NCBI GenBank assembly: GCA_018711275.1
Contig: DVIN01000014.1
Location: forward strand, 1-32,039
Source: Candidatus Pullilachnospira intestinigallinarum
GTDB taxonomy: Bacteria > Bacillota > Clostridia > Lachnospirales > Lachnospiraceae
Direction of reading: 5' to 3'
DNA length: 32,039 bases
This document shows positions 7,704 through 15,761 of the stretch, one piece after another. The translations under genes were made by a program, and so were the position numbers. The notes beneath the pieces were generated by a model, which saw nothing but the letters and a program-made list of their open reading frames with translations, was not told the origin of the DNA and did not search any database. Numbering within the stretch: the stretch's first letter is position 1; each line of letters starts with the position of its first letter.

Positions 7704-7732
7704 TTATCCGGTCCGGAGCATCCGCCGGATAA
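7704..7732 (-). promoter_or_regulatory. Dyad TTATCCGG-N13-CCGGATAA before the DeoR gene
   Basis: Perfect 8-base arms at 7704-7711 and 7725-7732, just upstream of the ribosome site of the DeoR gene. This may be an autoregulatory operator or a leader hairpin. I do not see this sequence in the iolC control region. Confidence 0.4.
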
Positions 7733-7772
7733 GGCTGGCGGCTCCGCGGCCGGTTCTCTCACCCTCTGAAGG

Positions 7773-7807
7773 AAAAAGCGGACACTGCCTTTTACGGCAG
7801 CGTCCGC
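7773..7807 (-). terminator. Intrinsic terminator of the dehydrogenase gene
   Basis: On the minus strand GCGGACGCTGCC (7807-7796) pairs with GGCAGTGTCCGC (7789-7778) with one wobble pair, followed by TTTTT (7777-7773). Confidence 0.85.
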
Positions 7808-7820
7808 CTTCAGGCCGGGA

Positions 7821-9332
7821 TCAGATGGTTCCGTCCCAGGTACTTACCGTTTTCGCCTTCTTTTCTTCTTCGTCAAACCAGCGGGTGGTAACAACCTTGC
7901 GTTCTGTATAGAAGCGGTAGCCGTCTTTGCCAAGGGTATGCAGATCACCGAAGAAGGACTGCTTGTGGCCGTTGAAGGGGAACATTCCGATGGGTACCGG
8001 GATACCCACGTTCACGCCTACCATGCCGCCGTCGGTGTGACGTACAAATTCACGGGCGTAATGGCCGTTCTGCGTGAAGATTACGGAGCCGTTGGCAAAG
8101 GGATTGGCGTTCATCACAGCCAGACCCTCTTCAAAATCTTTTACTCTCTTGATGCACAGCACCGGCCCGAAGATTTCTCTGTCTCCCACTGTCATACCGG
8201 GTTTTACATGATCCAGGATGGTGGGCCCCAGATAGAAGCCGCCTTCATATCCTTCCACTACGGTGTCGCGGCCATCCAGCACCAGCTGGGCGCCCTCTTC
8301 GATTCCCTTGTTGATCCAGTTGATTACGGATTCTTTGTGTTTGGCGTTGATCACCGGTCCCAGGTTGGTGGATTTGTCATAGGCGGGACCCACCTTCAGC
8401 GCTTTGGCTTTCTCCACAATGGCAGTCACCAGCTCGTCGGCAATGCTTTCCTGAACCACCACAACGGGAAGCGCCATACAGCGCTCGCCGGCGCAGCCGA
8501 AGGAAGCGTTGATGATGCCTGCTGCGGTACGCTCAATGGGAGTATCCTCCAGTACCAGCGCATGGTTTTTCGCCTCGCAAAGTGCCTGTACCCGTTTGCC
8601 GTTGGCGGCTGCGGTGGAGTAGATATGCTTTCCGACAGCGGTGGATCCCACGAAGGTGATTCCGCTGATATCCGGATGGCTCAGGAAAATCTCAGACTCG
8701 TGGCGGGAGCAGGTGACAATATTGATGACGCCGTCCGGAAGTCCTGCTTCTTTATACAATTCCGCGATTCTCATACAGGTCTGCGGCGTAAAGGTGGCTG
8801 CTTTCAGCACGATGGTATTTCCACAGGCGATGCAGATGGGTGTCATCCAGCCCATGGGAATCATGGCCGGGAAATTAAAGGGAACGATTCCAGCAAATAC
8901 GCCCAGAGGCATCCGGTAGGATACGGTATCGTAGCCGGTGGAAGCATCCATCAGACTTTCCCCCATCATCAGCGAAGGCGCGGAGATGGCCTGCTCGGTG
9001 CCCTCGATGGCTTTCAGCACATCGCCTTCCGATTCGGCCCAGTTCTTTCCGTTTTCTCTGGCAACAGACATGGTCAGCTCATCCATATGCTGATACAGCA
9101 GATCCCGCAGCTTATACAGAATGGCAACCCTTTTCTTTACCGGTGTGGCGGACCAGCCGGGGAAGGCTGCTTTTGCGGCGGCAATGGCCTCTTCCACCTC
9201 ATCCTTTGTACAACAGGGAACCTTGGCGATCACCTCTCCTGTACTGGGATTGTAAGCGTCGGTGTACTTGTCGGTTTTGGATTCTTTGAAAGAACCGTTT
9301 ACAAAGTAACCCAGTTTTTTGATTTCTCCCAT
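7821..9332 (-). CDS. mmsA/iolA: CoA-acylating methylmalonate/malonate semialdehyde dehydrogenase
   Basis: This 503-residue aldehyde dehydrogenase superfamily enzyme converts malonate semialdehyde (from inositol) to acetyl-CoA and CO2, or methylmalonate semialdehyde to propionyl-CoA, with NAD+ and CoA. Diagnostic features are PFNFP (oxyanion Asn153), FVGSTAVG (227-234), EAKNH at 253-257 where ordinary ALDHs have the general-base ELGGK motif, and the catalytic Cys285 in AGERCMAL. The loss of the general-base Glu is characteristic of this CoA-dependent subgroup. AAGGAG 5' to the ATG supports the start. Its own TTGATT-17-TAAAAT promoter overlaps the end of the lactonase gene, so it can be made alone or by read-through. 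Context with iolCDBE points to the inositol role. Confidence 0.95.
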   Translation of the reverse strand: MGEIKKLGYFVNGSFKESKTDKYTDAYNPSTGEVIAKVPCCTKDEVEEAIAAAKAAFPGWSATPVKKRVAILYKLRDLLYQHMDELTMSVARENGKNWAESEGDVLKAIEGTEQAISAPSLMMGESLMDASTGYDTVSYRMPLGVFAGIVPFNFPAMIPMGWMTPICIACGNTIVLKAATFTPQTCMRIAELYKEAGLPDGVINIVTCSRHESEIFLSHPDISGITFVGSTAVGKHIYSTAAANGKRVQALCEAKNHALVLEDTPIERTAAGIINASFGCAGERCMALPVVVVQESIADELVTAIVEKAKALKVGPAYDKSTNLGPVINAKHKESVINWINKGIEEGAQLVLDGRDTVVEGYEGGFYLGPTILDHVKPGMTVGDREIFGPVLCIKRVKDFEEGLAVMNANPFANGSVIFTQNGHYAREFVRHTDGGMVGVNVGIPVPIGMFPFNGHKQSFFGDLHTLGKDGYRFYTERKVVTTRWFDEEEKKAKTVSTWDGTI

Positions 9333-9366
9333 GATAAACTTCTCCTTTTTTGAAACAAAATGAGTA

Positions 9367-9418
9367 ACTTATTGGTAAGTGTTGAATATATTTTAACCTG
9401 TTTTTTGCGGAAAATCAA
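9367..9418 (-). promoter_or_regulatory. Sigma-A-like promoter for mmsA/iolA with adjacent dyad
   Basis: Minus strand: TTGATT (9418-9413), 17 bases, TAAAAT (9395-9390). It starts inside the last codons of the lactonase gene. ACTTA-TTGG-TAAGT (9367-9380) lies just after the predicted start of transcription and could be an operator. Confidence 0.55.
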
Positions 9419-10410
9419 TGGGAAAATGAATCTTCCGCCACAAAGGAGGGAGATGCGAAGGAAATCCTCTGAAGCGGTTTACGGCCCAGCCTTCCCGTGT
9501 CAAAATCCCGTTCCAGGAGAATCACTTCATCGCTGCGCTGATTTGCAATCCCCAGCACCCCATCCTGGTCCATCAGGGCGATATGCCTGGGACATTTTCC
9601 GTGGCAGGAATATCTTCCGGCAAGGGAGGGAATACCCTCCGGAGAAAGCGTAAAATGCACGATGGTATCCTCGCCCCGGTTGGCGGCGTATAGATCGCGG
9701 CCGTCCCTGCTGACCGCCAGGGTAGAACCGGTGCTTTCGCCGGCAAAGGCAGGATCCAGAAGAGGATACTGCCCCAAAAGCTCCGGTTTTTCCGGCCGGC
9801 TGCTGTCGATAACCAGAAGCTGGCTGGAGTATTCGGTAACACAGTAGAAGCGGCGGCGTTTCTGATCGGCATAAAAATGCCTGGGACCGCATCCTTTTGG
9901 AAGGCGCAGAAGAGAAACCGGTGTCAGGCGTCCCTTTTCCTGGCGGAAACAGAACAGGGCATCCAGTTCGATATTCACCGCGTAAATGAAATCCCCCAGT
10001 ATGGAAGAAAAATGCATCCTTGATTTCCTTCCGGTGCCGTCATCCAGCACCTGAGAAAACAGGACCGGACCAAAGGTGCCGTCTGCGTGGAGCTGCACGG
10101 TGAAAAAATGTCCCGTCCCCCAGCAGGAGCCGGCAAGGAATTCCATGGAAGCATCCGTGGTGATATGACACAGGGCGCCTCCTTCCGTGTCTGTCGTGTC
10201 GATGAGGTGCAGCCGGTTGCCTTCCCGCAGGAAAGACGTCAGTGTGCCGTGATCATCAAATTCGCCCACCGCGAAAACATACGGCCCATGAAAGCAGAGC
10301 CAGGACGGATTGCCCGGATCCGCCGCCCAGAGGGGAGCGGAGGAAGCGGGATCATAAAGCGCCATGGAAGGATGATCCTTCCTGCTGTAACCGGATATCC
10401 AGATTTTCAT
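9415..10410 (-). CDS. Lactonase-type (6-phosphogluconolactonase-like) beta-propeller protein
   Basis: This 331-residue soluble protein has no signal peptide. It has the seven-bladed lactonase family pattern: short repeated blades with conserved strings GYSRKDHPSMALY, GCGPRHFYADQKRRRFYCVTEYSSQL, STLAVSRDGRDLYAANRGEDTIVHFTL and GKCPRHIALMDQDGVLGIANQRSDEV. GPRHF and [CP]RH...ANQ..D.V are hallmark blocks of the Pgl/YbhE-type family. The reaction is not certain. Members hydrolyse 6-phosphogluconolactone or other sugar lactones. Placed with inositol genes it might act on a lactone formed from a pathway acid, but that is inference. AAGGAGG precedes the ATG. It probably shares a transcript with mmsA downstream. 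Confidence 0.85.
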   Translation of the reverse strand: MKIWISGYSRKDHPSMALYDPASSAPLWAADPGNPSWLCFHGPYVFAVGEFDDHGTLTSFLREGNRLHLIDTTDTEGGALCHITTDASMEFLAGSCWGTGHFFTVQLHADGTFGPVLFSQVLDDGTGRKSRMHFSSILGDFIYAVNIELDALFCFRQEKGRLTPVSLLRLPKGCGPRHFYADQKRRRFYCVTEYSSQLLVIDSSRPEKPELLGQYPLLDPAFAGESTGSTLAVSRDGRDLYAANRGEDTIVHFTLSPEGIPSLAGRYSCHGKCPRHIALMDQDGVLGIANQRSDEVILLERDFDTGRLGRKPLQRISFASPSFVAEDSFSH

Positions 10411-10542
10411 GATTTCAGAACCTCCTTGTGTTTGTCAAAATAAAAACGGAAACAACGCATTTCCCCGGAGCCGTCTGTGTCAGCGGCGCCCCGGCGAGGA
10501 GGCGGCAGCCCCCTGCAATATGCAAAAATCGTTTATGTGGCT

Positions 10543-10551
10543 ATTGTACCA
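10543..10551 (-). promoter_or_regulatory. Possible extended -10 promoter for lactonase-mmsA
   Basis: Minus strand TGGTACAAT: TG before a TACAAT hexamer. No good -35 is found 17 bases upstream. It would give a leader of about 125 bases. Confidence 0.35.
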
Positions 10552-10730
10552 TAACAGACAGAAAAATTCGCTCTGTTTTAAGGAGTTTGCGGCGATGATT
10601 TTGTGACGGTTTTATTTCGGGCTGCCCTGCGGGTATCCTGATGGCGAAAGGTTCGTCCGGAACGATTTCGGAAAATGGATACAGAAGGAGAAAATGCCTG
10701 TTGGAAACGACTGAAAAATAAATACAATTC

Positions 10731-10748
10731 TGCGTGCTTTTTGCGTGT
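10731..10748 (+). promoter_or_regulatory. Two TGCGTG half-sites, one helical turn apart
   Basis: TGCGTGC at 10731-10737 and TGCGTGT at 10742-10748 repeat with an 11-base step. The same core recurs as a palindrome downstream of the iolC promoter (10887-10913). This is a plausible auxiliary operator. Confidence 0.45.
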
Positions 10749-10835
10749 ATCTACAGGCAGATGAAAAAATGCACAAATACAAAATAATAAAATTGTGAAA
10801 AATATGAGAATACAGAGGGAGACGCCAAATAAAGA

Positions 10836-10865
10836 TTGAAGTTTTTGGCAGGGTTGTGCTATGAT
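10836..10865 (+). promoter_or_regulatory. Promoter of the iolCDBE transcript
   Basis: TTGAAG (10836-10841), 18 bases, TATGAT (10860-10865). Transcription would start near 10872, 70 bases before iolC. Confidence 0.6.
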
Positions 10866-10886
10866 GGATCCAGAGAGAAGTCTGAA

Positions 10887-10913
10887 TTTGCGTGCAGAAG
10901 AAAAGCACGCAAA
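10887..10913 (+). promoter_or_regulatory. Operator-like palindrome TTTGCGTGC-N9-GCACGCAAA
   Basis: Perfect 9-base arms at 10887-10895 and 10905-10913, lying about 15-40 bases after the predicted iolC transcription start. That is a classical repressor position. The TGCGTG core matches the upstream pair at 10731 and 10742. DeoR-type (6927-7688) or LacI-type (15762-16778) regulators are the candidates. Confidence 0.55.
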
Positions 10914-10940
10914 AATACAAAAAGGACAGGGTGAATAAGG

Positions 10941-11975
10941 ATGAAGTACATTACATTTGACGAGAGCAGACCCTTTGATCTGATCCTTCTTGGACGGGTG
11001 GCCATCGATTTTAACCCGGCTTACAACGATCAGGTGAAAGAAGAGTTCAAGCCGCTGAAGAACGTTCACATGTTTGAAAAGTTTGTGGGCGGTTCCCCGG
11101 CCAATATCGCGGTGGGTGTGACCCGTCACGGCCTTAAGGCGGGATTTCTGGGGAAGGTTTCCGATGATCAGTTCGGGGATTATGTGGTGGACTATTTTAA
11201 TGAGCAGGGGATTGACACCTCCCATATTACCAGATGTACCCACGGTGAAAAGCTGGGACTGACTTTTACGGAGATGCTTTCTCCCAGCGAGAGCAGTATT
11301 CTTATGTACAGAAACTGCATCGCGGATCTGCAGCTGTCAGTGGATGATATTGATGAGGATTATATCCGCAGCGCCAAGGCGATTCTGATTTCCGGTACTT
11401 CCCTGGCGGAGAGTCCGTCCCGGGAAGCTGCCATCAAAGCCGTGATGCTGGCCAGGAGAAATGATACCAGAGTGATTTTTGATATCGATTACCGGGCTTA
11501 CAACTGGAAAAACGAGGATGAGATTTCCATTTATTATTCGATTGTGGGCAAAGAATCCGATATCATCATGGGATCCCGGGAGGAGTTTGACCTGACGGAG
11601 AAGCTGATCCGCCCCGGTATGACGGATGAAGAATCCGCGGCTTACTGGCAGGGGTGCCGCGCCAAGATTGTGGTGATCAAGCATGGTATGAAAGGCTCCA
11701 CCGCTTACACCTGCGACGGGGAGAAGTTTTCCATCAAGCCGTTCCCGGTACAGGCCAGGAAGGGCTTCGGCGGCGGAGACGGCTATGGCTCCGGCTTCCT
11801 GTACGGGCTGTACCAGGGCTGGGATATTATAGACTGCCTGGAGTTCGGATCCGCGGAGGCGTCCATGATGGTGAGAAGCAATAACTGCTCCGATTCCCTT
11901 CCGGGACCGGAGGAGGTTCACGCGTTTATCAGAGAAGAAAAAGAACAGTACGGGGAAATGATTGCCCGGGTATAA
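10941..11975 (+). CDS. iolC: 5-dehydro-2-deoxygluconokinase
   Basis: This 344-residue PfkB/ribokinase-family sugar kinase phosphorylates 2-deoxy-5-keto-D-gluconate with ATP, the step before aldol cleavage in inositol breakdown. The PfkB signature 1 GGSPANIAVG is at 50-59. Signature 2 is KGFGGGDGYGSGFLYGL around 274-290, with the catalytic base at Asp280. The GGGDGYGS form and the opening FDLILLGRVAIDFNP are typical of IolC rather than of ribokinase or fructokinase. The start follows an AGGACAGGG purine stretch. It is the first gene of iolC-iolD-iolB-iolE, with an 18-base gap to iolD. Confidence 0.95.
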   Translation: MKYITFDESRPFDLILLGRVAIDFNPAYNDQVKEEFKPLKNVHMFEKFVGGSPANIAVGVTRHGLKAGFLGKVSDDQFGDYVVDYFNEQGIDTSHITRCTHGEKLGLTFTEMLSPSESSILMYRNCIADLQLSVDDIDEDYIRSAKAILISGTSLAESPSREAAIKAVMLARRNDTRVIFDIDYRAYNWKNEDEISIYYSIVGKESDIIMGSREEFDLTEKLIRPGMTDEESAAYWQGCRAKIVVIKHGMKGSTAYTCDGEKFSIKPFPVQARKGFGGGDGYGSGFLYGLYQGWDIIDCLEFGSAEASMMVRSNNCSDSLPGPEEVHAFIREEKEQYGEMIARV

Positions 11976-11993
11976 AGAAAGAGAGGAATCGGT

Positions 11994-13925
11994 ATGGCCA
12001 AGACAAAGAGAATGACCACCGCCCAGGCGATTGTCCGTTTTCTGGACAATCAGTATGTATCCATGGACGGGGTGGAGACAAAATTTGTGGAAGGATTTTT
12101 TACAATTTTCGGACACGGGATTGCCGTGGGACTGGGAGAAGCCCTGGATACCAATCCGGGACAGCTGCGGGTGATGCAGGGCAGAAATGAGCAGGGCATG
12201 TGCCATGCGGCCATCGCCTTCGCGAAGCAGAGCGGAAGAAGAAAGATCATCGCCTGCGCGTCCTCCGTGGGCCCCGGAGCGGCCAACATGGTGACCGCCT
12301 GCGCCACGGCCACGGTAAACAATATCCCGCTGCTGGTATTCCCGGCGGATACCTTTGCGTCCCGTCAGCCGGATCCGGTGCTGCAGCAGCTGGAGGTCAG
12401 CTCCAGCCTGGCGGTCAGCACCAATGACGCGTTCCGTCCGGTCTGCAAGTACTGGGACCGGATCACCCGCCCGGAGCAGGTGATGACAGCGCTGATCAAC
12501 GCCATGCGTGTGCTGACAGATCCGGCGGAGACCGGAGCCTGCTGTATCGCGCTGCCGCAGGATGTGGAGGGTGAGTCCTACGACTTCCCGGAGTATTTCT
12601 TCAAAAAGAGAGTGCATCGGATCACCCGTCCGGTGGCGGTGGAAGAGGAGCTGGAGGACGTGGCCCAGGTGATCGCCTCCGCAAAGCATCCCCTGGTGAT
12701 TGTGGGAGGCGGCGTGCGTTTCTCGGAAGCCGGCGAGGAGGTGGAGAAGTTCTGTGAAGAGTTCCATATTCCTTTTGGCGAGACTCAGGGAGGAAAGAGC
12801 GCCTGCCGTTCCAGCCATCCCTACTGTCTGGGAGGAATCGGCGTCACCGGTACCCTGGCGGCCAATGTGATTGCCAGGAAAGCGGATGTGGTGATTGCCA
12901 TCGGTTCCAGACTGTCCGATTTCACCACCAGCTCCAAGTGGCTGTTCCAGAATGAGGACGTACAGTTTGTGACCATCAACAACTGCCGGTTCCATGCCTA
13001 TAAGATGGACGCAGTGAAAGCGGTGGGCGACGCGAAAGTAACGGTGAACGCGCTGGCTGAGAAGCTGCGGGAGCGCGGCTATGTTTCCGCCTACAGCGGT
13101 GAGATTGAGGCGGCCAAGGAAGCCTGGGACAAGGAGATGGACCGCCTGGGAAGCATCGAGTATACCGGCGATGATTTTGAACCCATCATCAAAGCGAGAG
13201 ATCCGAGGACCATTCCGGAGTATGTGAAGCTCACGGACGGAAGGATCACCCAGACCGCGGCGCTGGCTGCCATCAACCGGACCATCGACCCCGACGCTAC
13301 CATCATCACTGCGGGAGGTTCCCTTCCCAGCTGCATGCAGAGAATGTGGCGGACAGACAAGCGGGGCGGCTACCATGCGGAGTACGGCTATTCCTGCATG
13401 GGATATGAAGTGGCCGCGACGCTGGGCGTAAAGATGGCGGAGCCGGACAACGAAGTATACTGTGTGGTGGGAGATTCCAGCTTCCAGATGCTGCACAGTG
13501 AGATCATGACCATCATGCAGGAGCGGAAGAAAGTGAATATCCTGATCTTTGACAACTGCGGATTCGGCTGCATCAACAACCTGGAGATGACCCATGGAAT
13601 CGGAAGCCTGGCAACGGAATTCCGCTATACCGACGGAAAGAAACCCACAGGGGATCTGATTCCGGTGGATTACGCCAAAATCGGAGAAGGATACGGCCTG
13701 AAAAGCTACACCTGCCGCACGATCCAGGAGCTGGTGGACGCGCTGCAGGATGCAAAGAAACAGACCGTGGCCTGCCTGTTCGACCTGAAGGTTATTCCCA
13801 AGACCATGACCGACGGTTATGAGTCCTGGTGGGATGTGGGTCTGGCGGACGTATCCGAGAAGGAAAGCGTCAGAGAGGCCTGGAAAGAAGTAAAAGCCGG
13901 AAGAGACGCGGCGAGAAAATATTAA
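11994..13925 (+). CDS. iolD: 3D-(3,5/4)-trihydroxycyclohexane-1,2-dione hydrolase (ring opening)
   Basis: This 643-residue thiamine-diphosphate enzyme hydrolytically opens the six-membered carbocycle to 5-deoxy-D-glucuronate. Three acetolactate-synthase-like domains are recognisable: an N-terminal PYR domain with the cofactor-activating Glu66 (RNEQGMCHAA), a central domain with GGGVRFSEA, and a C-terminal PP domain. The Mg/ThDP motif of the PP domain begins VVGDSSF near residue 490 and ends with NCGFGCINN near 520. The GDSSF variant and the KTKRMTTAQAIVRFLDNQY opening are characteristic of IolD. AGAGAGGAA precedes the ATG. Only 13 bases separate it from iolB. Confidence 0.97.
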   Translation: MAKTKRMTTAQAIVRFLDNQYVSMDGVETKFVEGFFTIFGHGIAVGLGEALDTNPGQLRVMQGRNEQGMCHAAIAFAKQSGRRKIIACASSVGPGAANMVTACATATVNNIPLLVFPADTFASRQPDPVLQQLEVSSSLAVSTNDAFRPVCKYWDRITRPEQVMTALINAMRVLTDPAETGACCIALPQDVEGESYDFPEYFFKKRVHRITRPVAVEEELEDVAQVIASAKHPLVIVGGGVRFSEAGEEVEKFCEEFHIPFGETQGGKSACRSSHPYCLGGIGVTGTLAANVIARKADVVIAIGSRLSDFTTSSKWLFQNEDVQFVTINNCRFHAYKMDAVKAVGDAKVTVNALAEKLRERGYVSAYSGEIEAAKEAWDKEMDRLGSIEYTGDDFEPIIKARDPRTIPEYVKLTDGRITQTAALAAINRTIDPDATIITAGGSLPSCMQRMWRTDKRGGYHAEYGYSCMGYEVAATLGVKMAEPDNEVYCVVGDSSFQMLHSEIMTIMQERKKVNILIFDNCGFGCINNLEMTHGIGSLATEFRYTDGKKPTGDLIPVDYAKIGEGYGLKSYTCRTIQELVDALQDAKKQTVACLFDLKVIPKTMTDGYESWWDVGLADVSEKESVREAWKEVKAGRDAARKY

Positions 13926-13938
13926 GGAGGAATCATTC

Positions 13939-14730
13939 ATGGGAAAGGTATTTGGCTATCCGGAGTTTGACGAAAACGGCGAGAAGATTCTGACCACCTA
14001 CGACAACGAGTACAGCGCGATGATGATGGACATCCGCGTTTACCGGATGAAAGCGGGCGAGACCAGAAGCTTTCTGAAGGAAGGCGAGGAGACGGCTGTG
14101 CTGCTGCTGTCCGGAAAGATTGTCTTCCGGTTTGACGGACAGGAAAAAGAAGTGTCCAGAGAGAGCGTATTTACCCAGGGTCCCTGGGCGGCCCATGTGT
14201 GCACGGGATGTGAGGTTTCCGTGGAGGCTGTGACGGACGCGGAGATTCTGGTACAGTCCACAAAGAATGAGAAAACCTTTGCGGCGAAACTGTACGCGCC
14301 CGAGGATGCTCCCTGGGGCTATTCCTGTGTAGGAAAGTTCGGAAACGTGGCAAAGAGAAGAGTGAATACCATTTTCGACCACGATATCGCTCCCTGGTCC
14401 AATATGGTGCTGGGCGAAGTGCTCAATGACCGGGGCAACTGGTCGGGCTATCTGCCCCACCGTCATCCCCAGCCGGAGACTTACTATTTCAAATTCGACC
14501 ATCCGGAAGGATTTGGCGCCAGCTTTGTGGGGGATCAGGTGTTTAAGAGCACCGACGGAAGCTTTTCCGCCATTCCCGGAGGAGAGCTGCATCCCCAGGC
14601 GGTGGCTCCGGGCTACCAGATGTATACCTGCTGGATGATCCGCCATCTGGACGGAAATCCCTGGCTGCAGACGGACCGGTGCGAGGACGAAAGATACGTC
14701 TGGCTGCATGACGCCAAATTCGACGAATAA
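13939..14730 (+). CDS. iolB: 5-deoxy-glucuronate isomerase
   Basis: This 263-residue bicupin enzyme isomerises 5-deoxy-D-glucuronate to 2-deoxy-5-keto-D-gluconate, the substrate of IolC. The metal-binding cluster is clear: HRHPQPETYY gives His174, His176 and Glu180, and GGELHPQ gives His218. The N-terminal cupin lacks such residues, as in the family. Length and the ending WLQTDRCEDERYVWLHDAKFDE fit IolB. AAGGAGG stands eight bases before the ATG. About 100 bases separate it from iolE, including small hairpins (for example CGGCAG 14779-14784/CTGCCG 14806-14811) that may affect mRNA stability. Confidence 0.95.
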   Translation: MGKVFGYPEFDENGEKILTTYDNEYSAMMMDIRVYRMKAGETRSFLKEGEETAVLLLSGKIVFRFDGQEKEVSRESVFTQGPWAAHVCTGCEVSVEAVTDAEILVQSTKNEKTFAAKLYAPEDAPWGYSCVGKFGNVAKRRVNTIFDHDIAPWSNMVLGEVLNDRGNWSGYLPHRHPQPETYYFKFDHPEGFGASFVGDQVFKSTDGSFSAIPGGELHPQAVAPGYQMYTCWMIRHLDGNPWLQTDRCEDERYVWLHDAKFDE

Positions 14731-14832
14731 GAAATGTGGGGCCGCTCTCTGTGCGGGAACGGTCCCTGAAATAAAATACGGCAGAAGGGCTTCCGGGCCG
14801 GAATGCTGCCGGGAAAACAGGAGAAACGAATC

Positions 14833-15732
14833 ATGTTTGATAAAGAAAAAGTAAAACTGGGTATCGCCCCCATTGCCTGGACCAATGACGACATGCCGGA
14901 TCTGGGAAAAGAAAATACGTTTGAGCAGTGTGTCAGCGAGATGGCGCTGGCAGGCTTCACCGGCTCCGAGGTGGGAAACAAATATCCGAAGGATCCTCAG
15001 GTGCTGAAAAGAGCTCTGGATCTGAGGGGAGTGGAAATCTGCAATCAGTGGTTTTCTTCCTTCCTGCTGACAAAGCCTTTTGAGGAGGTGGAGAAGGAGT
15101 TCCGGGCGCAGCTGGCATTTCTGAAAGCCATGGGCGCGAAGATTATCGGCGCTTCCGAGCAGAGCTACAGCGTGCAGGGACAGCTGAATACTCCCATTTT
15201 CGGACACAAGTATGTGATGAATGATCAGGAATGGGAGCGGCTGTGTACAGGGCTTAACAGACTGGGAAAAATCGCGAAAGAAGAGTACGGCATTTCCCTG
15301 ACCTACCACCATCATATGGGTACGGTGGTACAGACCGCTGAGGAGACGGCAAGACTGATGGAGAACACCGATCCGGAATATATGAGCCTTCTGTTTGATA
15401 CGGGACATTTCGCATACTGCGGAGAAGATCCGCTGGAGATGGTGAAGACTTATATCGGACGGATCAAACATGTACATTTGAAGGATATCCGGCCGGAAGT
15501 GGTGGCACAGGTAAAGGAGAAAGACATGAGCTTCCTGGACGGCGTCCGGGCAGGCGCGTTTACTATTCCCGGTGACGGCTGCATTGACTTCGCGCCGATT
15601 TTCAAGGTGCTGGAGGATGCCGGATACGAGGGCTATATGGTGGTGGAAGCGGAGCAGGATCCCGCGAAAGCCAACCCGCTGGAGTATGCCATCCGGGCAA
15701 GGAAGTTTATTGCGGAGAATACCGGATTATAA
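14833..15732 (+). CDS. iolE: 2-keto-myo-inositol (inosose) dehydratase
   Basis: This 299-residue TIM-barrel enzyme of the xylose-isomerase-like superfamily removes water from 2-keto-myo-inositol to give 3D-(3,5/4)-trihydroxycyclohexane-1,2-dione for IolD. It opens with KLGIAPIAWTNDDMPDLG, the usual IolE start. It carries metal and substrate residues in TYHHHMGT, LLFDTGHFAYCGEDP, IKHVHLKDI and the closing VVEAEQDPAKANP. The ATG at 14833 has CAGGAG 9 bases upstream; an in-frame ATG at 14803 lacks one and would add residues absent from relatives. It is followed 29 bases later by the LacI-type regulator. Confidence 0.95.
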   Translation: MFDKEKVKLGIAPIAWTNDDMPDLGKENTFEQCVSEMALAGFTGSEVGNKYPKDPQVLKRALDLRGVEICNQWFSSFLLTKPFEEVEKEFRAQLAFLKAMGAKIIGASEQSYSVQGQLNTPIFGHKYVMNDQEWERLCTGLNRLGKIAKEEYGISLTYHHHMGTVVQTAEETARLMENTDPEYMSLLFDTGHFAYCGEDPLEMVKTYIGRIKHVHLKDIRPEVVAQVKEKDMSFLDGVRAGAFTIPGDGCIDFAPIFKVLEDAGYEGYMVVEAEQDPAKANPLEYAIRARKFIAENTGL

Positions 15733-15761
15733 ATTGCCGGACAACAGGCAGGTGAGGAAAA

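Larger units (their letters stand above)
10411..10940. other. 530-base divergent control region of the inositol locus
   Basis: No gene is visible here. It carries the leftward promoter of the lactonase/mmsA genes, the rightward iolC promoter and a set of TGCGTG-type repeats. The part nearest iolC is A+T-rich. Confidence 0.7.

Noticed and set aside
7938..9353. Long open frame (471 codons) opposite mmsA/iolA
   Set aside because: It mirrors a highly conserved dehydrogenase on the other strand, has no ribosome site, and its composition (His/Gly-rich) is that of an antisense shadow of G+C-rich codons.
11337..13940. Very long open frame (867 codons) opposite iolC-iolD
   Set aside because: It covers two well-supported genes and the gap between them, and its product is His/Gly/Arg-rich with no domain; an antisense artefact.
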